Part shown: in pieces, positions 45,587 through 54,547 of the stretch
Numbering within the stretch: position 1 is the stretch's first letter
Layout: every line of letters starts with the position of its first letter
Assembly (NCBI RefSeq): GCF_030846775.1
Contig: NZ_CP132910.1
Span: 3,847,001-3,911,000, forward strand
Origin: Geothrix sp. 21YS21S-2
GTDB lineage: Bacteria; Acidobacteriota; Holophagae; Holophagales; Holophagaceae
Direction: 5' to 3'
DNA: 64,000 nucleotides
Translations under genes and position numbers: made by a program
The notes under the pieces: model-generated
What the model was told of the DNA's origin: nothing
Databases searched by the model: none
What the model saw: the letters and a program-made list of their open reading frames with translations, nothing else

Positions 45587-46680
45587 CACTTGGCCTTCTT
45601 GCCCTTGGCGGCGGCCTTCTTCTCCGCGGGGAAGGGATCCTGGTCCGCGCGGACGCGGTCGATGATCTCGTTCACCTTGCTCTCGGTGGCCGTGCCCATC
45701 ACGTTGTGGCGGAGGCGGAAGAGGAAGTTCAGCTTGTCCTGCTTGGACGCCCGCGACTCGTAGTTGGCCTTGGTCTTCATGACGTTCTCGAAGTAGGTCA
45801 GGCGCTTCTCGTCGTACTTGGGACCGCTGGTCTCCTTGACGACCTTGCCCTTGACCTTGACGTCGGCGACGCCCTTGGCGATCTCCTCGGACTCGTCCTT
45901 GAGGCTCTTCTGGAAGGACGCGATCTTGGGGGCGCAGGCGTCGTACTCGGCCTTGGTGGCGTCGATGTTCTCCTGGATGGCCTTGATGGCCTTGGGGCCG
46001 TTGGCGATGTTGGCCTGCCACTGCTTGTACGCCGCGAGATCCTGCTGCTCCTGGGGCGTGACGGACTTGGCCTCCAGCTCCTGGAACCGGGGGAGGTTGG
46101 CCTTCAGGTACTTGGCGGCCTCGTTCTTCTCGGCGGGGGTCTTGGGGTTGTTGTAGACCTTGTCCTTGGCCAGGAAGGCCTGGTACTCGGCCTCCTCGGC
46201 GGCGTTCCGGCCGGCCTTGGCGTTGATGGCGGCGATGCGGGCGGCGCCGTCGGCCACGCCCTTCTGGGCCTGCTCGATGGCCTGGGTCCAGCTGGCCTGG
46301 AGCGGGGTCAGGGCCTCCTTGGTGCTTTCGTAGTTGACCTTGGCGCAGGCCTGGGCCTTGAGGAGGTAGTCCAGGGTCTTCTCCCACTCCCCGGCCATGG
46401 CCGCGGCCTTGACGTTCAGGAGGTAGAGGCGGGTGAGGCCGCTGAAGGAGAGGGAGGCCTGCATCGCCGCGCCGGGACCGCTCTTGTCGAAGGCGGGCAG
46501 GGTCGCGGGCAGGAGGGGTTCGGCCTTCTGGAGCGCCTCGACGGGATGGAAGTCCTTGAGGAGCTCCTCCACGGCGGGCGTCTGGGCCTTGAGGACCGCG
46601 GCATAGTCGATGGCGGCGGGGGTCTGCGCCACGAGGGCGGCGGGGACCAGGGCCATGGTCAGGAACGGATTGATTCGCAT
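45586..46680 (-). CDS. Exported helical coiled-coil protein, partner of the downstream gene
   Basis: A 364-residue protein with a signal peptide (res 1-20, ALVAQ). Helical regions resemble tetratricopeptide-like repeats near 75-120 (SLSFSGLTRLYLLNVKAAAMAGEWEKTLDYLLKAQ, the same motif type as in the next gene), then a coiled coil and a KKAAAKGKKAK tail. ATG 46680 has GGAG upstream. Not assigned to a family. Confidence 0.6.
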   Translation of the reverse strand: MRINPFLTMALVPAALVAQTPAAIDYAAVLKAQTPAVEELLKDFHPVEALQKAEPLLPATLPAFDKSGPGAAMQASLSFSGLTRLYLLNVKAAAMAGEWEKTLDYLLKAQACAKVNYESTKEALTPLQASWTQAIEQAQKGVADGAARIAAINAKAGRNAAEEAEYQAFLAKDKVYNNPKTPAEKNEAAKYLKANLPRFQELEAKSVTPQEQQDLAAYKQWQANIANGPKAIKAIQENIDATKAEYDACAPKIASFQKSLKDESEEIAKGVADVKVKGKVVKETSGPKYDEKRLTYFENVMKTKANYESRASKQDKLNFLFRLRHNVMGTATESKVNEIIDRVRADQDPFPAEKKAAAKGKKAK

Positions 46681-46704
46681 GAGGGCTCCAATCAAGGGAA
46701 GAAA

Positions 46705-47214
46705 TCAGGGTACCCGATTTGGCGGTCCGGCATCGACCTTGAGGTTGTTCCATGAAACATCTATAGAAGCGGTGAGCCGGTACCGGGGCCTCAGCAGGCC
46801 CACCCGGATGTCCTCGGCGACGGGCAGGGCATAGTACCTGGGGGCTCCGGAGGGCGGGACCACCTTCAGCATCACCAGGTCCCAGGTGCCCCTGGGAATG
46901 TAGTCGCGGACCCACCGGCGGCGGGCGATGGGGACGCGCAGCAGGGGCAGGGTGGCCGTTCCGGAGGCCGGAAGGGCAAGGTCCGCGAAGGCCCCCTGGC
47001 CCGACCAGGCCGCTCCCGGCCACGCCTTCCGGGGGCCCGCCCAGGCCTGCAGCCGGGACCCCCCGGGGGCGCCCGGGACGGTCAGCACCACCTGCAAGGA
47101 GGCCAGGTCGGTGCGCGAGGGGTTCTCCCACAGCGCCAGGGCCCCGGCGCTAAGGACCAGGAGGGCCGACCAGAGGGCGTAGTACCATCGGCGGCGGTGG
47201 TGGATCGGGTCCAT
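46705..47214 (-). CDS. Membrane-anchored protein of unknown function
   Basis: A 169-residue protein with a short basic N-terminus and one hydrophobic helix (res 10-30), followed by a predicted beta-rich extracytoplasmic domain (VVLTVPG, DLVMLKVVPPSG). No family recognised. It ends 24 bases before the coiled-coil gene and its start is three bases after the stop of the next upstream gene, so it is in the same operon run. Confidence 0.6.
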   Translation of the reverse strand: MDPIHHRRRWYYALWSALLVLSAGALALWENPSRTDLASLQVVLTVPGAPGGSRLQAWAGPRKAWPGAAWSGQGAFADLALPASGTATLPLLRVPIARRRWVRDYIPRGTWDLVMLKVVPPSGAPRYYALPVAEDIRVGLLRPRYRLTASIDVSWNNLKVDAGPPNRVP

Positions 47215-47217
47215 GGA

Positions 47218-47778
47218 CTAGTCCTTGAAGGTCAGGTTGGGGCTCTTTTCCAGGATGACCAGGACCAGCCGCTCCAGCTCGTCGACCATGAGCAGCTTCA
47301 GGGTGGTCCGGGCATTGGCCGCCGCCAGGTCGGAGGGGGGCTCCAGGGGCGGCAGGCCCCCCTTGAGGAGGAAGAAGATCCGCCCCTTCTCCATGCGGGC
47401 GACGTACTTCCAGGGCAGGTGCCCTGCCCCCAGACGGCGCGCCAGTTGCCGCGGGAGCCCCTGGTGCTCCACCGTGACCCCCATTTCGTCCACCAGGACG
47501 TGGGTGCCCTCGATGAGCACGAGTCCCAGGGTGGAGAAGAGCAGCAGGAGCCCTCCCAGGAGGCAGAGCAGCACCGAGATGATCAGCACCAGCCAGATGC
47601 GCGTGGTGGGCTCGCCCAGGGCCAGGGCCTGGTGGAGGATGGTGGTCAGCCCCTGCACCGCGTCCACCAGCATGTTCATGGCCCGCAGCCCCACGAGCCA
47701 GGACCCCGCGCAAAGGAGCACGGCCAGGGCGCGCTGGGCGACGCTGGGACGGAAGACCAGGGGGGAGGTGGTGGACAT
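47218..47778 (-). CDS. Two-helix membrane protein, possibly PH-like
   Basis: A 186-residue protein with two strong hydrophobic segments (about 15-40 and 62-90) and a C-terminal soluble part with alternating strands (THVLVDEMGVTVEHQGLP, YVARMEKGRIFFLL) that resemble bacterial PH-like domains. No certain family. It sits three bases downstream of pyrF. Confidence 0.6.
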   Translation of the reverse strand: MSTTSPLVFRPSVAQRALAVLLCAGSWLVGLRAMNMLVDAVQGLTTILHQALALGEPTTRIWLVLIISVLLCLLGGLLLLFSTLGLVLIEGTHVLVDEMGVTVEHQGLPRQLARRLGAGHLPWKYVARMEKGRIFFLLKGGLPPLEPPSDLAAANARTTLKLLMVDELERLVLVILEKSPNLTFKD

Positions 47779-47781
47779 GGA

Positions 47782-48501
47782 CTAGGCGCCGGCCATGTCG
47801 AGCAGGATCCCCTGGGCCGCGGCGGCCGGGTCCGGGGCCTGGGTGATGGGCCGGCCCACCACCAGCCACGTGGCGCCCGCGCGAAGGGCCTGGGCGGGCG
47901 TGACCACGCGGGCCTGGTCCTGGGTGGCGACCCCCCCGGGGCGGATGCCCGGGGTCAGGCGATGGAAGTCGGCGCCGCAGGCGTCGCGCACCTGGGCGGC
48001 CTCGTGGGCCGAGCACACCACGCCGTCGCAGCCGCACTCCTTGGCCAGCCGGGCCAGGTGCAGGGCGAGGTCGCCGGGCTCGGCGGTGGAGCCCAGGCGG
48101 GCCAGGGCCTCCCGGTCCAGGCTCGTCAGCACGGTCACGCCCAGGAGCCTCGTACGCCCTCCGCGCTGGCGGTGGGCCTTCACGGCCTGGGCCGCCGCCT
48201 CGATCATGGCCGGGCCGCCCTGGGTGTGGATGGTCACCAGGGACGGATCCAGGGGCAGCAGGGCCTCCATGGCCCGGTGGACGGTGTTGGGGATGTCGTG
48301 GAGCTTCAGGTCCAGGAACACCGGGCCGGCCTTCTGCACCTCCCGCACGAAGCCCGGGCCCTCGGCGCAGAACAGCTCGAGCCCCACCTTGAACATTCCG
48401 GCCCTGCCCGAGAGGGCCCGGGCCAGGGCCAGCGCCTCCGCGCCCGTGGGGACGTCCAGGGCCACGACGAGCCGGTCGATGATGGATTGGGCCACGTTCA
48501 T
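47782..48501 (-). CDS. pyrF: Orotidine 5'-phosphate decarboxylase
   Basis: A 239-residue TIM-barrel enzyme, last step of UMP synthesis. VALDVPTGAEALALA, FLDLKLHDIPNTVHRA (the catalytic DxKxxD-type cluster) and LTPGIRPGG are family motifs. It is the group I type. The ATG has no strong ribosome-binding site. It begins an operon with the membrane-protein genes to its right-to-left side. Confidence 0.95.
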   Translation of the reverse strand: MNVAQSIIDRLVVALDVPTGAEALALARALSGRAGMFKVGLELFCAEGPGFVREVQKAGPVFLDLKLHDIPNTVHRAMEALLPLDPSLVTIHTQGGPAMIEAAAQAVKAHRQRGGRTRLLGVTVLTSLDREALARLGSTAEPGDLALHLARLAKECGCDGVVCSAHEAAQVRDACGADFHRLTPGIRPGGVATQDQARVVTPAQALRAGATWLVVGRPITQAPDPAAAAQGILLDMAGA

Positions 48502-48549
48502 GCACTCACCCCCGCTAGGAGCATTCTGTCAGATCCCGCGGCGCCCGCA

Positions 48550-50496
48550 TCAACCGATCCCCGCCCCCTGCAGCAGCCCGGTGATGGCGCCCACCACCAT
48601 CTGGGCCCAGTAGTGGAAGCCCCGGCGCAGCGGTTTGGCCGAATAGCTGGCATGGAGCCGGTCCTTGAGCATGGGGTAGTTCCCGTCCGGGTCCAGGACG
48701 GCGGCGGTCACGGGGCTTTCGAACTCGAAGGTCGCCCAGCGGTCCTGGCCGTCCCAGGTGAGGCGCCGCTCGGAGCGGTCCTCCAGCCGCACCCAGAGGG
48801 TGACGGGGACGCGGATCCCGCCCCGGCGCTCAAGCGTGATCACGCCGCGCCTTCCGGGCGCCGCGGGCTGGGGCGCGGCGAACACCGCCCCCTTGGGGGA
48901 ATCCATCCAGCCGCCCTCCAGGACCTCGCGCACGTCGACCTTGGCGATGGCGATGTCCAGCACCTCCGTGCCGTCCAGCCAGTCCCTCCAGAAGGAGGTG
49001 AGATCCCGCCCCGTGACGCGTTCGGCCACGCGCCGGAAATCCCGGCCCGTGGGGTGGCGGAAGGCGAACTCCCGCGCGTAGGTCTGCATCACCTGCTCCA
49101 TCTGGGGCCGGCCGATCATGGCCTCGAGCTGGGCCAGCACCATGGCGGGCTTGGCATAGGAGGCCACCGCGTAGGACATGAAGCTCCGGGTCAGGAAGCT
49201 CGGCCGGGTGACGGGGTCCATGGACGGCTCCAGCCAGTATTCGAGATGCTCGACGGCGTCGGTGCCCACCTGGAATCTGCGGCTGCTGTGGATGCTCTGG
49301 TAGCCGCGCTCCATGGCCCGCTGGGTGAACCAGGTGGTGAACCCCTCGTCCAGCCAGGCCTCCTCCACCTCGTTGGAGGCCACCATGCCGTAGAACCACT
49401 GGTGGCCGATCTCGTGGACGGTGGTCATCTCCGGGTCGAACCGGACCGAGAGGGGGTCGAAACGCTTCGAGGAGGCCGTCACCAGGGTGGGGTATTCCAT
49501 GCCGTTGGCGCCCCTGGCCTCCTTCGGCACGTCCACCACCGTGAGCACGGGGTAGGGGTAGGGGAAGAACCACTCGGCGCCGTGGCGCAGGGCGACCCGC
49601 GCGGCGAACATCTGCCGCTCGAGGTTGGTCTTGTTCTCGGGCTGGTAGTAGCAGAAGACCTGGACGCCCCGGTACTCGAAGCTCTTGAAGCTCCAGCTGC
49701 GCGAGGGCATCACCGCCCAGGCGAAGTCGTGCACGTCCTCCGCGTGGAGCTTCCAGATGACGTTGAGCTTGCGCTTGGGGTCCGGGGTGACGTCGTCCTG
49801 GGTCCTGAAGTTCGTCTGGGCGCCCACGTGCGCCAGCAGGAGCGCGTTGGGCAGGGACAGCTCCACGTCGTAGGTGCCGAAGTCGGCGTAGAACTCGGTA
49901 CGGGCGTGATAGGCCGAGCAGGTCCACCGGTCGCCCTCGTAGACGCCGGCCTTGGGGAACCACTGGGCCCCCATGAGGAAGTTCCCCGTGCCGTCCCCGC
50001 TCCACCCCGTGCGCGCCAGGGCCCTGGGGAACCGGCTCTCCCAGGCCACCTCCAGGCGGATCGTCTCCCCCGGCGCCACGGGGCGGCCCAGGCGCACCCA
50101 GTAGACGGTCTCGTCCTCCCCGAAGTGCCCGTCCAGGGCCCTGCCGTCCATGGCCACCGACCGCAGCCGGCAGTATCCGTAGTTCCTGGGGTCCCGGGCG
50201 TCGAACCCCCGGAATTCCGGATCGCCCAGGGCCTCCTTGGCGAAGATCGTCTGCGGCCCCTTGAAGGCGTTGAGGTACAGGTGCAGCGGGAACTCCGCCG
50301 TGGGCGCCGTGCCGGTGTTGCGCCAGGATATGGTCTCCCGCCCCTCCAGCGCCTTCCCAGGCCAGTCCAGCGCAGCCTCGATGCGATAATTTGCGATTCT
50401 GGACGACTTGGGCTTATCGAACCAGTGCCCCGGATCGAAGGCCCCCAGGCTCCAGCACCCCAACGCCACCACCGCCATTTTCACCAGTCGCTGCAT
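48550..50496 (-). CDS. M1-family zinc aminopeptidase-like protein, exported
   Basis: A 648-residue protein with a signal peptide or anchor (res 1-20). The zinc motif is VHEIGHQWFYGMVASNEVEEAWLDEGF (HExxH-x18-E), near residue 352, and the exopeptidase GAMEN-like site is NGMEYPTL near 330. The C-terminal hydrophobic helix (FHYWAQMVVGAITGLLQ) could be a membrane anchor. It resembles M1 peptidases of bacterial cell envelopes. Ends 48 nt upstream of pyrF. Confidence 0.9.
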   Translation of the reverse strand: MQRLVKMAVVALGCWSLGAFDPGHWFDKPKSSRIANYRIEAALDWPGKALEGRETISWRNTGTAPTAEFPLHLYLNAFKGPQTIFAKEALGDPEFRGFDARDPRNYGYCRLRSVAMDGRALDGHFGEDETVYWVRLGRPVAPGETIRLEVAWESRFPRALARTGWSGDGTGNFLMGAQWFPKAGVYEGDRWTCSAYHARTEFYADFGTYDVELSLPNALLLAHVGAQTNFRTQDDVTPDPKRKLNVIWKLHAEDVHDFAWAVMPSRSWSFKSFEYRGVQVFCYYQPENKTNLERQMFAARVALRHGAEWFFPYPYPVLTVVDVPKEARGANGMEYPTLVTASSKRFDPLSVRFDPEMTTVHEIGHQWFYGMVASNEVEEAWLDEGFTTWFTQRAMERGYQSIHSSRRFQVGTDAVEHLEYWLEPSMDPVTRPSFLTRSFMSYAVASYAKPAMVLAQLEAMIGRPQMEQVMQTYAREFAFRHPTGRDFRRVAERVTGRDLTSFWRDWLDGTEVLDIAIAKVDVREVLEGGWMDSPKGAVFAAPQPAAPGRRGVITLERRGGIRVPVTLWVRLEDRSERRLTWDGQDRWATFEFESPVTAAVLDPDGNYPMLKDRLHASYSAKPLRRGFHYWAQMVVGAITGLLQGAGIG

Positions 50497-50537
50497 GTGT
50501 TCCCTCGGATCGGCCTTGAGATTAGCGCAATCCGTCT

Positions 50538-50566
50538 TTGCATTGGTGCCCCGCCGGTGATATGCT
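50538..50566 (+). promoter_or_regulatory. Promoter of the initiator tRNA
   Basis: TTGCAT (50538-50543) and TATGCT (50561-50566) are separated by 17 bases and lie 11 bases before the tRNA 5' end. Both match sigma-70 hexamers in part. This is the only promoter-like pair in the 81-base gap before the tRNA. Confidence 0.5.
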
Positions 50567-50577
50567 AACTATTCCGG

Positions 50578-50654
<77 letters not shown>

Positions 50655-50658
50655 ATAG

Positions 50659-50696
50659 AGGCCCGAAACCATTAGGTTTCGGGCTTCAGTGTTTTG
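50659..50696 (+). terminator. Intrinsic terminator after tRNA-fMet
   Basis: GCCCGAAACC (50661-50670) and GGTTTCGGGC (50675-50684) pair perfectly around ATTA. The stem is extended by A-T and G-T pairs and followed by TTCAGTGTTTT. It begins 5 bases after the tRNA. Confidence 0.85.
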
Positions 50697-51168
50697 CGGG
50701 TGCCCGAAAATACTGGGTTCCCAGGTGCTCATTCGCGAAGAATGGCACTGGGAGTGGGTCCATGAAGTTTTTAATTTTTACATAATTAATTAATTTGACT
50801 TAAAACGTACTTAAAACATACCTGTAACGGACCAACGCCTCTCCGGGGGGGTACCCAAAAGGGAACTGGCCCTGGTCCCACTCTCCTCCAAATGGAGACG
50901 TTTGGGGCAGGTGGGCGAAGTCCAAAGGGCCATGGATGATGGGATGGCCAAGACGCCTTGAAACCCATGCCTAGCCTGCCTTTTGGAGCGTGTCAATCCC
51001 CAAGGTGGATCAGATCTTCTGACCAGCAGGCCGTCCTTTAGCTTCAATCCCTCGGCCTTCGGTTGAACGTTGTGTCGAAGGACAGCGCGATAAGCCCCTC
51101 GGCGAGGATTGTGACTCCACCGTAAGTGACATCCTCATATTGGATGGAAGAACACTATCCTCAGCCCT
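50697..51168. other. 472-base non-coding left flank of the island
   Basis: No gene is supported here. The segment 50767-50820 is strongly A/T-rich and contains two tandem 11-base units, ACTTAAAACGT and ACTTAAAACAT (50798-50819). Their place near a tRNA 3' end is where recombinase arm sites lie in integrative elements, but no integrase is visible in the window. Confidence 0.5.
50798..50819. repeat. Two tandem 11-base repeats near the tRNA
   Basis: ACTTAAAACGT (50798-50808) and ACTTAAAACAT (50809-50819) differ at one base. Seven bases upstream the run TAATTAATTAAT continues the A/T-rich tract. Possible arm-type recombinase sites or an origin-like element; this is inference. Confidence 0.45.
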
Positions 51169-52638
51169 TCACGAACTACTTTCATCGTCAGAATTTTTGT
51201 ATTGCCAGCCTAAGGCCTTCGCCAGCTTCCGGCCCTGGCATACCTTCCCTGGACCCAGACCTTGGAACCATGCCCGAACTTCCTCCGTGTTGCGCACTGC
51301 ATAGCTGAGCACCGGGCTCTCATTCGGTCCAGGGCCGGCTTTCCATTCCAGGCACATCCAATGGGCCGGGCCGAAAGGCAAGACAGCCCAAGCACCACCC
51401 TGGGTTAACCTGACCACCGCTGGCGAATCCCCGGTTGATGCAGCCTTGATGCCGTCTATGCGTTCCACCTGGTCCAGGAACGCCTCCCAGGCCCGCAGGG
51501 GATGCTTCTTGTCTCGGCCATGGAACGCCAGGCGTGTGGCCACCGATTCCTCGCGCCCGTAGCGCAATTCGAAGGTGGCCGGAGGCGAGGCCAGGCTGGC
51601 CTTGGCCCGGAATTCAAGGGCCTTCCTGGCTGCGGTCGCCACCTTCTTGCTGGGATCCCGCATCAGGTGCACCAGCAGCGCCTCTGCTTCGGCGCCCGGC
51701 ACGTCTATGAGGGCCTTGGCCGTGGCCCACCGGGTCAGGGCATGGGCCTCATCGTCGGCCAGGCGTTCCAGAATCGGCAGCATCTCAAAGGTTGCCCGTC
51801 CTTCCATGGCGCGGGCCACATAGTTACGCACGTCAGTATCGCTGTCGTTCGCGTGCGCCAGCAGCCTGGCCAGCACTTCCGGCGCGGGATGTCGGTGGAG
51901 CAGGCTCGCCGCAATGGTCCGGACAAAAGGGTCCGGGTCCTCCAGCCCGGTGAGGATCCGGGGAAGGGCTCGCGCGTCCTGTTCGAGGAATTTGCCCAGA
52001 GCGTCCAGGGCCGCCGTGCGCACCTTCCCGGAAACGTCTTGGCTGATTTCAAGGAGCGGTTCCACGGCCGCCGGGGCCGGCAGCCAGGAACACCACCGGG
52101 CCACGTGGGCCCGGACAGCCGGGACCGGGTCGAACCTCAGGTCCATCGCCTCCTCGGGCCGGATGGGGTCCTTCTCCGGGTAGTACAAGCAATCAGAGGC
52201 AGCTTCCCGGACCGAATCATCCGGATCCCGCAGCAGTTCCAGGAACCGCTCCCGGGTTTCGGGGAGTTCCTGAGCAGCCAGCCCGGGCGCGGCGTCAGCC
52301 CGCACTGCGGGCACTGGGTCCCGGGACAGCGAAAGCAGCAGCGCAGAACAATCCTTCCGTTCGTCCACCAGCCCCCAAGCAAGGGCCTGCCGGACCTCGG
52401 GGGAAGGATCCCCCACCATTTCCTGGAGCTTCCGCTGGGCCTCCATGAACCCGCGGCTGAGCAGCGGAACCAGGGCCTTGACTCCGAAGGCCCGGTAGCC
52501 GGGATCAGGGTCGTTCGCAAGCCGGTTGGCCACCTGCAGGGCCTCAACGTGGTTCGCGTGGGAACCGATGCTGTAGCCCCGGTGCTGGTGGTACTCGTAG
52601 CTAGGCGGCTTGCTCAGGAGTTCGAAATAGATCTCCAT
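51169..52638 (-). CDS. HEAT-repeat protein, island gene
   Basis: A 489-residue protein built of about nine HEAT repeats (LSRDPVPAVRADAAPGLA, LRDPDDSVREAASDCLY, LEDPDPFVRTIAASLLHRHP, LMRDPSKKVATAARKALEF and others) and a C-terminal 110-residue domain without repeats (FELRYGREESVATRLAFHGRD ...). HEAT repeats mediate protein interactions. ATG 52638 opens MEIYFELLSKPPSYEYHQHRG; there is no good ribosome-binding site and upstream in-frame residues exist, so the start is uncertain. Common in defence islands but function unknown. Confidence 0.7.
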   Translation of the reverse strand: MEIYFELLSKPPSYEYHQHRGYSIGSHANHVEALQVANRLANDPDPGYRAFGVKALVPLLSRGFMEAQRKLQEMVGDPSPEVRQALAWGLVDERKDCSALLLSLSRDPVPAVRADAAPGLAAQELPETRERFLELLRDPDDSVREAASDCLYYPEKDPIRPEEAMDLRFDPVPAVRAHVARWCSWLPAPAAVEPLLEISQDVSGKVRTAALDALGKFLEQDARALPRILTGLEDPDPFVRTIAASLLHRHPAPEVLARLLAHANDSDTDVRNYVARAMEGRATFEMLPILERLADDEAHALTRWATAKALIDVPGAEAEALLVHLMRDPSKKVATAARKALEFRAKASLASPPATFELRYGREESVATRLAFHGRDKKHPLRAWEAFLDQVERIDGIKAASTGDSPAVVRLTQGGAWAVLPFGPAHWMCLEWKAGPGPNESPVLSYAVRNTEEVRAWFQGLGPGKVCQGRKLAKALGWQYKNSDDESSS

Positions 52639-52773
52639 GGGCGTGGGTTCGCGGGTCTCATCCTGGCCCACCGGTTCACCCGCGTAGGTTCCTTGCCATC
52701 TCGTCCTTCGCCACCCGAATCCCAGGATGCCGCTCCTTCCGGTGGAAGAATGACGGAGCCGCAGGGTCAGTTC

Positions 52774-52803
52774 AAGTGCCCGGGGACAGGCACGGTGTCC
52801 TTT
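52774..52803. repeat. REP-like palindromic element
   Basis: GTGCC (52776-52780) and GGCAC (52789-52793) and, overlapping, GGACA (52784-52788) and TGTCC (52796-52800) form nested inverted repeats. The sequence GGGGACAGGCACGGTGTCC resembles short repetitive extragenic elements moved by RAYT-type transposases. Single copy in this window, so the assignment is from pattern only. Confidence 0.4.
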
Positions 52804-52915
52804 GCGTCCCACTTGTCACCATTCTTGGTTACGGTGCCACAATCCCCCTTTAACCTCGACCACGAGGACGGATGCTGATCGCCTTCTTTGTCCTCTGGAG
52901 TGCCATAATTCACAC

Positions 52916-53383
52916 ATGAAAAACCAAGCCGCAGTGATGAAGATCCTACGAGAGGCCAAGGCGTTGGCCCAGCAATACCGGGCGTTGACGGGGAAACCAC
53001 TCGGGATCACGGGCGAGGTGGCGGAATTCGAGGCCGCGCGAATCCTCGACCTCCAACTAACCGAGGCCAGACAAGCGGGCTATGACGCCACCGAAACCCG
53101 GCGGGGACGCCCGTTCCGAGTTCAGATCAAAGGTCGCTGCATTCTGCCGGGGGCCAAGCCTGGACAGCGGCTTGGGGCGATCGATATCTCCAAGGATTGG
53201 GATGCCGTCCTTTTGGTGCTGCTGAACGAGGACTTCGAGGCGACCGAGATTCATGAGGCGCTCCGCGCGAACGTCATCTCCGCATTGGAAGCGCCAGGTT
53301 CCGTCGCCAGGAATGAAAGGCATTCGCTCGGCGTGGCCAAATTCAAATCGATAGGCACTCAGCGTTGGCCCAAACCCAAGTAA
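52916..53383 (+). CDS. DUF6998-like protein, possible PD-(D/E)xK nuclease fold
   Basis: A 155-residue protein. The segment RALTGKPLGITGEVAEFEAARIL, then AGYDATE and FRVQIKGRC is a family pattern I associate with DUF6998. The order E ... D ... QxK matches a PD-(D/E)xK nuclease core, so a nuclease role is possible, but this is inference. It begins 278 nt from the HEAT gene, on the opposite strand. ATG 52916 is preferred; residues upstream of it are not conserved. Confidence 0.6.
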   Translation: MKNQAAVMKILREAKALAQQYRALTGKPLGITGEVAEFEAARILDLQLTEARQAGYDATETRRGRPFRVQIKGRCILPGAKPGQRLGAIDISKDWDAVLLVLLNEDFEATEIHEALRANVISALEAPGSVARNERHSLGVAKFKSIGTQRWPKPK

Positions 53384-53462
53384 TTAAACCCGGCTTCGAG
53401 GACAATCTTGCGGTTGCGCTGGCGAGCCAGTCCACGGAGAACGGGCGCTCCCGGTAGATGCA

Positions 53463-54242
53463 TCAGAGGGACCGTTTCCTGGCCACTGTTCGCTTCGGTA
53501 AGACGACCTCATCGGCGAATTCGTAATAAACCCTACCGGCGTTCCTGTAGGCTACCATTCCATAACTTATGACGGCGCCCTGCCAGCCACGCGGGAAGAG
53601 CTTGATCGCTGTGCGGAACAACTCTAGGGCAGTTTTTGGCACCCTCGAGAGGTCGACCGGGATTCGGCCTATCGCCGATTCCAATCTCTGATGTCTAAAT
53701 ACGAACGGCAGTTCCGATTTCATCTTAGTAAAAAGTGATTGTACGGTTTCCAGGTCGGAAACTGATGTCAATGTGAAATTGGCAATAATTGGAAAGTTTC
53801 TATCGAAATAACCGGGTTCTGTGTTGTCCCTGTTCTTTCCAGGATCTTTCGGACCGAATCCACCGCCATTCCACATCTGATGATTATAAGTTTCATTATA
53901 TATCATTAACATGAGACCTTCGTTCGCCGCCGTGCTCATAGATTTGTCTAGATAGATAGCTTTATATCCAATCTGATTCAAATCTATGTTAAGGCGTCCA
54001 CTTAATTTTTCGTGATGCTGGCTAAGACGATCATAGATATCATTGGCTTTACCGACATACATTGGCAACTTTTTGTAATACACTACGTAAACTCCCTGAA
54101 GACTTTGATTGCTCGTTTGAAAATCCCTAAGTGCCGTCAGGGAATCCGGATTGAGCACTGTGACTCCAAGGTTCGTCTCCAGCTCTGCGTAGAGCTGCTC
54201 TGAGATCGTCTTGAGGAAATCGAAGGAGAAGTGCTTGTGCAT
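53463..54242 (-). CDS. GIY-YIG nuclease-fold protein
   Basis: A 259-residue protein of clearly lower G+C than its neighbours, a sign of recent transfer. The GIY-YIG core is GVYVVYYKKLPMYVGKANDIYDRLSQHHEK (res 55-90), with the conserved arginine-like position in YDRL and a later Glu in AANEGLMLMIY (res 124-129). This is the layout of restriction enzymes and mobile endonucleases of the GIY-YIG superfamily. ATG 54242 has no clear ribosome-binding site and a longer start is possible. No methylase of its own lies beside it. Confidence 0.72.
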   Translation of the reverse strand: MHKHFSFDFLKTISEQLYAELETNLGVTVLNPDSLTALRDFQTSNQSLQGVYVVYYKKLPMYVGKANDIYDRLSQHHEKLSGRLNIDLNQIGYKAIYLDKSMSTAANEGLMLMIYNETYNHQMWNGGGFGPKDPGKNRDNTEPGYFDRNFPIIANFTLTSVSDLETVQSLFTKMKSELPFVFRHQRLESAIGRIPVDLSRVPKTALELFRTAIKLFPRGWQGAVISYGMVAYRNAGRVYYEFADEVVLPKRTVARKRSL

Positions 54243-54547
54243 GCACCAAGTATGCCCAAAATGGTTCGCGCATACACTTGGGGCCAAGGCAAATATAGCC
54301 GTTGGTCTCCTGAGTCATGTGGACCTGGACGCGTTGCCACTCAAGGTTGCCCGTGGCGAGACGAATGGGAAGCATCCTCTTTCCAATTCAATTGGAGTGC
54401 CTGGAGGGGCTCGGGCCCGGGTTAATGGGGTCGGCGCGGTGATGCCATGTGGACAACAATTCCTTTACCCATTACGTCGATTTGAAGGCCATCAAGCGGG
54501 GGGTAACTCCGGGTGCGGCTCCCGGATGACACGGCTTCGCCTTCCTC
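54243..54547. other. 305-base gap between GIY-YIG gene and multiubiquitin operon
   Basis: A short in-frame segment on the minus strand (54375-54243) reads plausible residues but has no known family and runs into the GIY-YIG gene out of frame, so it could be a remnant. I support no gene and see no strong hairpin. Confidence 0.4.

Noticed and set aside
50786-51047. Two short open frames next to the tRNA
   Set aside because: No family pattern, no good ribosome-binding site and a composition unlike a coding region. They could be remnants but cannot be supported.
52767-53000. A 77-codon minus-strand frame ending in the REP-like element
   Set aside because: It overlaps the better-supported 52916-53383 gene and its end is only the palindrome translated.
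54127-54375. An 82-codon frame in front of the GIY-YIG gene
   Set aside because: It overlaps the nuclease gene in another frame and has no recognisable domain.
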